NCBI RefSeq assembly: GCF_033439725.1
Contig: NW_026944384.1
Coordinates: 1,550,001 to 1,614,000, forward strand
Length of the DNA: 64,000 bases
Source of the DNA: Neurospora tetraspora
Taxonomy: Eukaryota > Ascomycota > Sordariomycetes > Sordariales > Sordariaceae
Direction: 5' to 3'
The notes under the pieces are model-generated. The model had not been told where the DNA came from. It searched no databases and saw nothing but the letters and a program-made list of their open reading frames with translations. A program made the position numbers and the translations under genes. Shown one piece after another: positions 56,151-64,000 of the stretch (the stretch's first letter is position 1; the number at the start of each line of letters is the position of its first letter).

Positions 56151-57915
56151 TTGATTCTTTCGTTTCATCATCATGTTGTGCACAACGGAGGAGTCATACG
56201 CAATCGTCTCCAATCCGTTATCTCCATCGTCGACGATGTGTGTAAGATTTCGGGTGCTCCGTCAGCATCCGTGGGTATACTACACGACAATAAGATCATC
56301 TTCACCAAGGGCCACGGAACAGTTGTCGGCAACCAGCCTAACCTTAAACCACGTCATCCTGGTCCCGATACAATTTACGGCATAGGGTCCATGACAAAGA
56401 GCTTCGTGGTTGCGTGTCTTGCAAAGGTCCGTTGGGAGGGCAAGAAGGCCAAGTTTGAATGGAGCACACCGATGAAGGATCTGATTGATGGTTTCAACAC
56501 CGATGACAGAATACAGCACTTGGTCACTCTTTCCGATTTCCTCTCTCACCGAACTGGGCTCAACGGAGATATGTCTATCGCCCATCAGGGAGACCAAGAG
56601 TTCCTCCTCCAAAAGGATGAAGTTCTGCCAGCGGTGACGATCCTCGACAAGGTCGGACAATTCCGAAGTGATTGGATCTACAATAACTGGGGTTACAGTC
56701 TCGCCGGCAAAGTTTTAGAGAAATACTCGAGGAAGTCGTTTGAAGATTGCCTGCGAGAGTATGTGCTCGTCCCGTTATCACTTCACAACACAACGACAAG
56801 TCCAGACCCAAACGGCGATTTTGCGTTTGCTCATGCAGCACTGGACAACGGCGATATCTATCAACTGCCAAAGAAGATCCCTTTTGAGAAAAGCATATTC
56901 GAAACTGCTGGGGGCATCTACTCGAGCGTCAACGACCTTCTTGCATGGGCGAAGGCGATTCTTGCCGCTGAACAGAGGTCCATACTCCGGTCCTCTTGAG
57001 GAAGTCCCAACAATCTTGAGCAACCAAGTGCCTCTGGATAATCCGTCCAGAGATCATCGCTTCTACGGGTTCGGATGGGTTCGGACGGCACTTCCAAACG
57101 TTGTGGGCCTTCAGGGAGACAACGCAGAACTGTTCAAGAGGGACCAGCTTCCAGTACTCGGATCAAAATCTCAACCAATGATGACCTATTACCACCAAGG
57201 CGCCGGGCTTGGGTACTATTCCGCAATTTTCATGTTTCCTGAATCCAATTCCGCTGTGGTGGTCTGACGAATTCGATGCCACTCAACGACGTTGCGGACT
57301 GGAATCGCTCAAATGTACATCACAGCACTATTCCAATTTGAAGATGGAGGGAAAACGTACCTTGACCTGGCAAAGAAGTACGTTGAACTGGCGAAGGGAA
57401 GTCGGGATCAGAAGCTCAAGCTTGTGAAAACAATGAGAACGGGCATTGACAGCGAGCGCAACACGAACTACTTTCATCCGCGACAATTGGACTTATACAC
57501 CGGGAGATATTACAACTCGAGGGGTAGCTGGCCAGGGAATTTTTTCATCGACATCCGTTGTCCTAAGGATCAGGGGGAAAAGGACGATTGTTTGGAGCTC
57601 AGGTTCCAAGGACGGGAATCACAACTCTATAAGCTCCGTCACCTCAAGGATGACATCTTTGAGTGGGCACTAGACTACAACCAGCAAGCACGGCGAGCAC
57701 GATTCACGGTATGGGACCCGGAGTATTTCAAGATCCAGTTCAACTTCAACCCAAAGCGGTCTCATGAGGCTGTTACGCTCAACTGGGCAGGGAATGGGAT
57801 GGTTCTTACCCGACGTGAGAACAAGGTACATCTTCCACGAAACCTTCCAAAGCTCTCAAATGGAGTCATACCGTCCCTTCAAGCAACACTTCGCGGGGTT
57901 GTCAAGAAGAGCTGA
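56151..57915 (+). pseudogene. Serine beta-lactamase / penicillin-binding-protein-like hydrolase, frame broken
   Basis: The three active-site motifs of the family are present: SxxK in YGIGSMTKSFVV (near 56390), YxN in DWIYNNWGYSLAG (near 56690) and HxG in YYHQGAGLGYYS (near 57195). A C-terminal lipocalin-like beta domain follows (LDLYTGRYYNS, WDPEYFKIQFNF), as in fungal relatives of LACTB or esterases of this fold. The frame changes near 56.98 kb. It changes twice more within about 40 bp near 57.25–57.29 kb, so the three parts are read in different frames. No good ATG precedes the first part, so an upstream exon may be missing. As read it is a pseudogene. Confidence 0.75.
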
Positions 57916-58171
57916 CGCTTGGTCTCGAGAGGTTCACGGAAGTTCCCGAGATATTTACGCGAAAAGGCACACTTCTCTCGTTCATGGCGGTGACATGAGA
58001 ATGGGAAGGAGAGCGAGGCCCTATTTATGTGTCCGGGGAAGAGTCTCGAGATGGAGTGACGTGCCGTGCGAGGAATGGATGGCTACGAGCGATAAATATT
58101 TAGGCCGAAAAATCTAGAGATTATATTTAATCCGTTTTATGTTTTTAAATTCAATAATATTTATAGTTAGC
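57916..58171. other. Short AT-rich junction
   Basis: Between the decayed hydrolase and the ankyrin fragment; the final 60 bp are AT-rich (near 58100–58165) and look like a RIP scar where the upstream part of the ankyrin gene is lost. Confidence 0.4.
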
Positions 58172-59070
58172 GAATGCCAACAAGTGGACGCCCTTGCTCT
58201 GTGTGCTGACTCCCGCCAAAAGCTACAACAAAGGACAGACAGCTGCGCGGCTCGCGGTAGCCCGTCTCTTGCTCGAGCGTGGCACCAGCACCCAGGTGGT
58301 GACGGACGAAGGATGGACTCCGTTGCATGCTCTCGCTACCGTCCGAGACGTTGACGCCACTGAAGAAGAGAGGACCGGGTTAGGAGCGTTCGCGGAGGAA
58401 CTGATTGAAAGAGGCACTCCCGTCGACGCAGAAGCAAGTGTGCTTCGATACTGCTCTCCTATCTTCACATCGGACTGGTTAGCAGGGGAAGACGCTATCC
58501 TGGATTTGGAGCTCCGGGTTACCCGGTTTAACGGGGTGGGATTTGTGGGAGTGTTGTCTTGCTGGCTGGCCCGGGCCCGTTCACGTCGAGGCCCAAGCCC
58601 GGAAGCTTCATTGGTTGCGAAGCTCGAAGTTCCGTTATCATCATCGTCACCCGGGGTAGGAGAGCTCGAGGTTTCTGTGTCATTATACGAGAGAGGAAGA
58701 TCCGAGGTTGCGTTATCCGGAGGATGTTGTACGTCTTTTCTTCCCCCTTTCCCTATCTCTCACTATCTACCTACAACCCCGGCCGCCCATAACTGACTCT
58801 TTGCACCAGACCTTCAACCTCCAAAAAATAGCCCTCTTCCCCGTCGCCCTCGGCCAATCCCCTCCCGACCCGGAGCTCATCAACCTGCACCAGCCCTACC
58901 GCCAGGTTCTGATTCCCGGTCTGACCAAGATCGCGCGGTACAAGGGACCCCAGAGATGGTGTATCCATGACCGCAGAGGAGGCCGGACAACCAACATCTT
59001 ACGCCATAGAGTGAACAACGAAGAAAAGGATGTTACCCCACAAAACAAGCATGTCGGGCTTGATAACTAT
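58172..59070 (+). pseudogene. 3' fragment of an ankyrin-repeat gene
   Basis: The frame from 58172 encodes ankyrin-like units: ANANKWTPLLCVL, ARLAVARLLLERGTSTQVVT, DEGWTPLHALATVRD and a final AEELIERGTPVDAEASV. Ankyrin repeats bind proteins. The later coding signal resumes after a likely intron (58729–58808, GTACGT to CACCAG), with LQKIALFPVALGQSPPDPEL, NLHQPYRQVLIPGLTKIARY and RWCIHDRRGG. The 5' part is missing at an AT-rich junction, and the frame between the ankyrin units and the intron is not clean, so I call it a fragment. Confidence 0.5.
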
Positions 59071-59097
59071 ACTCTATATCTAGCCTCGTCCGAGCAA

Positions 59098-59250
59098 GGG
59101 AGGTGTATACAAAGGCAATTCGTGCGGCAGTAGCCTACGGAGCGTCAGCGTACCACATGCCAACGGAGCCGCTTGAGGTCGGAGGAACGGTTGCAAATCT
59201 TTCAGCTTCCCCTGAAGTGGTACACCAATATCCGAACGTTAAAAGGTTTG
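59098..59250 (+). mobile_element. Fragment of a LINE reverse-transcriptase ORF
   Basis: It reads VYTKAIRAAVAYGASAYHMP, a motif found after the RT domain of Tad-like LINEs (usually AAL-YGAS-YHTP). It differs from the LINE at 19–25 kb, so it belongs to another family. Only about 150 bp remain. Confidence 0.5.
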
Positions 59251-59281
59251 CGAAGCACTTCCTAACACTTCTTTTCCTCTA

Positions 59282-59450
59282 GATCCTGAACAGGGCAATA
59301 AACAGGGCATCTGGACGCCTCATCGCGCTTCTCCAGGAGGAGCTGGACAAGTTAAGCAGCGAGAACAAACTCATCGAGGATATCAGAGAGACGGATGAGG
59401 TACTATCGAACCTCAATCTCGACAATAGGAAGTCCGGGTGCCGTTTCTGA
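59282..59450 (+). other. Short open frame after an AG acceptor, unassigned
   Basis: A 55-codon frame that begins ILNRAINRASGRLIALLQEE, has coiled-coil character (LDKLSSENKLIEDIRETDEV) and ends CRF then stop. It follows CTTTTCCTCTAG. It could be the last exon of a decayed gene. No further evidence. Confidence 0.25.
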
Positions 59451-59747
59451 GGATGTCAAAACGACGTTTTCTGATGATGTCTGGTAGTACTCAGAATCAG
59501 TTTCTTGGATGGAAATAGAGAAAGCAAGACGTATATTCTATATGTAATTAAGTATCAAATACTTCGCCCGTTGGCATCAGACGTCAAAACCCGGCCCCAT
59601 TTCTTAAATGACTTGGGTGTTTGTATGCTACTCCAGTCCGCATTTTGGTTGAACTGGGCAAATAGGGAGGAGCTGGAAGCCGTGCGCGCAGATCACTGTA
59701 TGTAATTCTCTCTGCTAATTACACTAATTCGCGAAGTTATCTCTGCG

Positions 59748-60722
59748 TTATACTTTTGGATCATTTCGGGCTTCCCCAAGAATCACCCTCATCCGATCAT
59801 ACAATCCCTCGTTCTCTTTTTTCCACCTCCCACCGTTCGGAAAGACTTCTCTCCGTAGTTTGTTGACCCAAGGTATCAACGGATGGGCACCACTATGGGG
59901 TGCCGGGCAATGGACGAGGCTCGGGCTGCCATATCCCCCGTAAGATTCTGGAGCTGAGTCCATATATACACCGCCATAAGGAGTAGTTTTTCTAGAACTC
60001 CAACTAGGAACCATGCCCACAGTCTCATGAGCCATGGCATGTACCGGCGAGTACCCCGCTGCCGTATAATTAGTAAACTGACTGCCTACACTAACAGCGG
60101 TAGGATCGCCGTAAGGGTTGGGAGCCGACGCGTAAGTGGCTGTGGCAGGGAAGTCCTGTTTATGACTAGTCGGCGGCGGGGCTTGATGGTGACCGTATGC
60201 GTAACCACGACCGTATTGAGCCATGAGAGAATCTTCCGCTGTGCCAGGGAGGCCGCCGATACCAATGGCCCCGGGATGTTGGCCGTAGTGGAGGGAGGCC
60301 GGGCTCATGGTATGTTTGTTGGCATAGAAGCGGGCGTCATCGACGGAGTAGTCGAAGTCGAAGGATGTATCGGGCTTCAAAGCAATGTCGCGGGATGAGA
60401 CCTATGGCAGAAAAAAGAAGGGTTAGTAATGGTGGTGCAAACAGAACTGAAGAACCAAGAACGGTCTATACTAACCCGGAGGAAGAGACACTGCTCTACA
60501 CTTGCATTTTTGCAGTTCGTACAGGGTTGGTCTTGGCCCAAATTGCCACTGCATTCGATCTTGCATCTGCGGCAACGCTGGCACTGATAGCTGTCAGCTT
60601 CAATCAAGAAGTGAAGTTAGTGAGATTGTCAGTCAGAGATAACCTACAGCAACAAAAACCCTCTTCTTCTTCTGGGATCGCAACTCCATATTCACTGCTG
60701 ACGAAGACCCTTGGTCAGTCAT
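59748..60722 (-). CDS. Zn2Cys6 transcription factor (small)
   Basis: Three exons, 60722–60644, 60597–60476 and 60401–59748, with introns of 46 and 74 bp, join to 284 residues. The binuclear zinc cluster CQRCRRCKIEC, then CTNC and C, spans the second exon, with Cys spacing 2-6-9-2-7; a basic KKKR precedes it. An unusual extra Cys sits within the first spacer. The rest is Tyr/Gly/Pro/Gln-rich and ends in PLIPWVNKLRREVFPNG and KKENEGLYDRMRVIL. There is no large fungal-specific regulatory domain, so it is a short DNA-binding regulator in the nucleus. The start is the only ATG giving an intron phase that restores the zinc cluster. Confidence 0.82.
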
Positions 60723-61683
60723 GATAAGAGCTCTAACACCAAATGCAGCAGATGCTGAGCCTATTATCCCTTGAGAGTATGACTGCGGTGGGAGTGGGTG
60801 GAGTGATGGTCCGAGGAAGAGTAACTGCTACGTTGTTTGGTGGAATATGGACCGCCGTGGCAAATAAGTCTGTTTGACTGGGCAATCCTCGAACGAAGGG
60901 TTTGGACGTGTGGGAATGCGAGAAAGCGAGAGAATGCCGTGCCGCAGACGGAAAGTGATTAAAGACTGATCGATTATGTCGAAGATTGCTCGGCTATTGT
61001 GAAGGGGCAATGACCTGCAAGTTTTGATAGTCAAGAGAAAAGCGGATGATGAAAAAAGAGAAGAGGTTCTGCAGGAGACGTCATACTGTTTATAACTCGG
61101 TCTTACCTGGTTCACTTCATACTCTGATGACAGAATAAGTCAACAAGCCCTCCTGCCCCCTTGTCCGGATTGCCCAAGTAGTCAACACTAAAATGATCGG
61201 CCGGCCCCTGCCTCGTTGCCCACTCAGTCCGGTCCAAGAAATTCTTCATGCCCACGGTCGCGGAGAATGTAGAGATAGGCATTGCCAATAGACCATTCCG
61301 GGTAGGAATGAAGGACTTTCAGATGCCTGGCAGACTAGTCGTTGTTGTCAGAACGAAGCAAGAGTCCTTATTTCCTCTTACATGTCACATTGTGGCGCTG
61401 TGAGAATTGTCACTATGGGGCGGTGTGTTGTCTGTAAATTGAGCTAGATTGTTGCGCCGCTGCCTAGCCCAAGGCTTTATCTAGAACTTGAACAAAAGAA
61501 ACCTACCTTCACTAAGCTACCTTTACTAACCTACCTTCACTAAGCTACCCTTACTAACCTAGCTTTACTAACCTGCAGCCTGACCGGGCTGCTAGCGACC
61601 CGGATCTTACAACTGTGGCTTTTCGGGAATGTCAGTTAGACTCCCTCATGTTCATAAACAAAGGTTGGTAGACGGACGGACCC
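60723..61683. other. Intergenic with a short minisatellite
   Basis: Promoter region of the minus-strand zinc-cluster gene, then ordinary non-coding DNA and the minisatellite at 61500–61575. No gene is supported. Confidence 0.45.
61500..61575 (+). repeat. Minisatellite of ACCTACCTTCACTAAGCT-type units
   Basis: About 76 bp of alternating units ACCTACCTTCACTAAGCT and ACC(T/C)TTACTA with small changes, ending ACCTGCAGCC. Confidence 0.8.
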
Positions 61684-61998
61684 TTGCTTGCATTCATTGT
61701 CCCGTTGTCGGGAAATTGTCCCTCGCCCCCGGCTACATGTTCGAGTCCAATTACTTATGATGAGGATCATAAACCTTCTGTGCCGTCAGTGCCGTCAGAG
61801 CAGTCGTCCGTACCTTTGTCACCATATCCAAGGCCACCCATGTCGTATCACCAACCGTCCGTCTTCCGCAACTACGGTACTGGAACACAAAATATCCACT
61901 CTGGCCGCGGCAACCAGAACATCAATAGTGGACAGGGTTACTTCTTCAGCGGAACAGTCACCGGCCCTATCCACTTCTTAACTGCTTCTAGCTGTTAA
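61684..61998 (+). CDS. Short ORF with a sigma-like amyloid motif
   Basis: The open frame runs 61684–61998; the first ATG is at 61840 and gives 52 residues. The C-terminal half is GTGTQNIHSGRGNQNINSGQ, then GYFFSGTVTGP. Two near-repeats of G-x-G-x-Q-N followed by S-G resemble the sigma amyloid motif that links fungal NLRs to their cell-death effectors. That resemblance is from memory of the motif pattern, not from a search. Upstream of the ATG the frame is Pro/Ser-rich and lacks any effector domain such as HeLo. No intron clearly joins it to another exon. It may be a relic, a truncated NLR N-terminus or an orphan motif protein. Confidence 0.4.
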   Translation: MLAFIVPLSGNCPSPPATCSSPITYDEDHKPSVPSVPSEQSSVPLSPYPRPPMSYHQPSVFRNYGTGTQNIHSGRGNQNINSGQGYFFSGTVTGPIHFLTASSC

Positions 61999-62414
61999 AG
62001 ACGCTACTTTGTCCAGGGCCCAGGCGGATATCCTATCCCACACAGAAATCGTAGAGATATGTCACATTCTTTAGATCCGTTATCACTTGTCTTCGATCGC
62101 GCGGGTACACGGGCATGAACCCATCATAATACGGGAGCTAATAGGAACGACTCTGAGGACTGGACATTCGAAGGTTAAGGCGAGGACCCAACGCCAATGT
62201 GACGGACATATGGGGGAAGCCGACCTGGATTATCTGGATGTCTTCTAATAGTGACGAATGGAGGTGGGGCTTGAAGACAATGTGTTGGGACATGTTAGGA
62301 CATGTTAGGACTGGACTCTCTTTGGTATTTTTTGTTGATGCTCTTTTACTTATGTTGGTTTTGCCTTCCAGCTTCCTTTCTTTTTAAAATACCCTACTCA
62401 ATGCTCGCAGTGAA

Positions 62415-62517
62415 ATGAGCGTTAAGGCACAAGAAGACTCTCCCTCCCTCTTCCTCCCTCTTCCTCAGGCAGCGCTAAGGCACAAGAAGACTCTCCCCCC
62501 CTCTTCCTCCCTCTTAT
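62415..62517 (+). repeat. Tandem duplication of about 50 bp
   Basis: AAGGCACAAGAAGACTCTCC followed by CCTCTTCCTCCCTCTT-like sequence occurs twice, at 62425 and 62475, with small length changes in the pyrimidine run. Confidence 0.8.
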
Positions 62518-62560
62518 ACCGCTTTTTCTTATTCAACTGGGTTTTATCCTTCCTTCTTAC

Positions 62561-62692
62561 TGTGACGGACTGGGCATCCGTCGCAACTATATAAGACCAC
62601 TTGAGCAACCGAATTACCAGCTTCGGTTACTTGTATCCTTTTGCGGAAACACGGAACGTTATAGCGTAGTGGTGAAATGCGTCGCCGTGACA
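62561..62692 (+). mobile_element. Solo LTR, 132 bp
   Basis: It starts TGTGACGG, ends CGTGACA and is flanked by a perfect 5-bp target duplication CTTAC (62556–62560 and 62693–62697). A CTATATAAGAC box lies at about 62585. No internal region or second LTR is found nearby, so it is the product of LTR–LTR recombination. It is little mutated. Confidence 0.8.
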
Positions 62693-63226
62693 CTTACGGT
62701 CTAGTAGATCTAGGGAGCACCTGCAGGCAAGACGGCCAGCGGGACCGGCGAGCTGAGCAAATCACGCAGAGCGACTGGCAACTGGATACCAGTCAGAGCT
62801 ATTCACAATTACAGTTCCCCAATGTATACATACGTCTTTGTATCCACGCAAGCTTGACCTCCCCTCCCCCCCTGGCTATGCTCCCCCATCATCAATCCCC
62901 AAAGACCTGGTTACACAGTACAAAGTTCACGTACGGTATCTTAGCCGTATTCCGGGGATCTTGGAGGACCGGGGTCCTTGTTCGTCTGCTACGTCGAGTT
63001 AGCGGGCATGGTGGGGGTCTCACCAGCTTCGACAGGACCAGGGCCAGGACGGGAGCAGGAAACCTGAGTGGGACTGGACTTATTGTTTCTGGGCTGGGCC
63101 CCGTCTCCTACCTGCAAGCACAGGTATGTACCAGACCGTAAGAAGGAAGGATAAACCCCAGTTGAATAAGAAAATGCGGTATAAGAGGGAGGAAGAGGGA
63201 GGGAGTCCTGGTCGGATTGCCACAGC

Positions 63227-64000
63227 ATGGATTCGGATAATATTGAGGGTCTTCCTCAGTCATCTTCTTGGTTCACCTCGCTTTCGTCAACTTCAACTTC
63301 TGCTTCGATGTCGTCAGCCATGAGCTTTGCTCAAACTGGCCAGCTTTCGCCCATCAGCAATGGTATGGACGCATCCTACCATGGGGCTGATCAATCTTGT
63401 TGCTCTTCCTCCTCCGCCTCTGCTTCGGCCTCGCCTGATTTGGCCCACTCGGTGGCTTCTTTAGCTTCTATCGGACACTGGGGGATGGGACACGACAGTC
63501 ACCATGGTAGTGCTGGCCACGGTCACCACCATGAGCTGTCGTGGGACCCGGACTCGGAAGATAACATGCTGCCATTGCCCATACCTAAGCCATTGAACGA
63601 TAACGACTTCTGCATAGACCATATCAAGGAAGCTCCAGCAAGCGCACTACCCAACAGTGACGGTTCGATGCCAGATCAATCAAAGACGAAGCGTCCCCGA
63701 GGTCGGCCCCGCAAGCACCCCATTGCGCCGGTTGTCCCCGCGAACAAGGTCACAAAAGGCCGATCCAAGACAGGCTGCCTCACTTGTCGGAAGCGCAGGA
63801 AGAAGTGTGACGAGGCAAAGCCACGGTGTAAGTTGAGGTTCAGCCCTTATTAGTTTTTGTTCCGTTCTAATATCATATAGGCATGAACTGCGAAAAGAAT
63901 GCTGTGGTTTGTGAAGGGTATCCCGAGAAACAGATCTGGAAGAGTGGTAGAGAGAGGGCCGAGGAGGGTAAGCATAATAGCCCTGGGACTACTCTCGTGG
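63227..64000 (+). CDS. Zn2Cys6 transcription factor with an AT-hook, runs off the right edge
   Basis: Exon 1 63227–63827, intron 63828–63880 (53 bp), exon 2 63881–63967, then a donor GTAAGC and the rest is beyond the window. The N-terminus is Ser/His-rich. An AT-hook (KRPRGRPRKHP) lies just before the zinc cluster CLTCRKRRKKCDEAKPRC and MNCEKNAVVC. Then comes EGYPEKQIWKSGRERAEE, a segment that in related regulators leads into a Fungal_trans_2-type domain. It is a nuclear DNA-binding regulator with unknown targets. The ATG is the first in frame and the splice reconstitutes the fourth zinc-binding Cys. Confidence 0.88.

Overview
The window looks like chromosomal DNA of a filamentous ascomycete, most likely a Sordariomycete. 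The genes carry short GT–AG introns (about 46–215 bp) with CTAAC-like branch sites. Families typical of these fungi are present: HET, NACHT-WD40, CFEM, LysM, Zn2Cys6, LaeA-like methyltransferase and GH55. AT-rich blocks with C-to-T decay of the RIP (repeat-induced point mutation) type alternate with GC-richer genic DNA.

Layout. 0–2.1 kb: decayed HET-domain gene. 2.6–5.1 kb: a conserved gene of unknown function and a U2 snRNA gene. 6–14.5 kb: four metabolic enzymes (FAD monooxygenase, classical SDR, reductase of the dihydroflavonol-reductase type, class V aminotransferase). 15.4–18.2 kb: a HET fragment and a RIP-mutated unknown gene. 18.3–25.2 kb: a near full-length Tad1-like LINE between two (AAC/GTT)n tracts. 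26.3–27.8 kb: a five-exon LaeA-like methyltransferase. 27.9–34.8 kb: an AT-rich island holding one small LTR element nested inside another, both with intact target-site duplications. 34.8–36 kb: a decayed 3' piece of VPS41. 36.9–38.4 kb: an unknown gene with a duplicated exon. 38.6–48.2 kb: secreted cell-wall proteins, namely a LysM/CBM18/CFEM protein and a very large protein joining a NucA/NucB-like nuclease domain to a GH55 beta-1,3-glucanase. 48.5–49.8 kb: AT-rich DNA with a MITE-like element. 50.1–53.8 kb: an intact HET-NACHT-WD40 NLR with near-identical WD repeats. 54–59.5 kb: repeats and decayed genes (beta-lactamase-like, ankyrin, LINE fragment). 59.7–64 kb: two Zn2Cys6 regulators, a short ORF with a sigma-like amyloid motif, and a solo LTR.

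How the parts relate. The two secreted-protein genes at 38.6–48.2 kb diverge and both point to fungal wall polymers (chitin, glucan) plus extracellular DNA. That would fit mycoparasitism, recycling of dead hyphae, or masking of the fungus's own wall. The NLR, two HET relics and the sigma-like ORF make the window rich in fungal allorecognition parts. Several otherwise good host genes carry a single reading-frame change, so some breaks may be sequence errors rather than decay.
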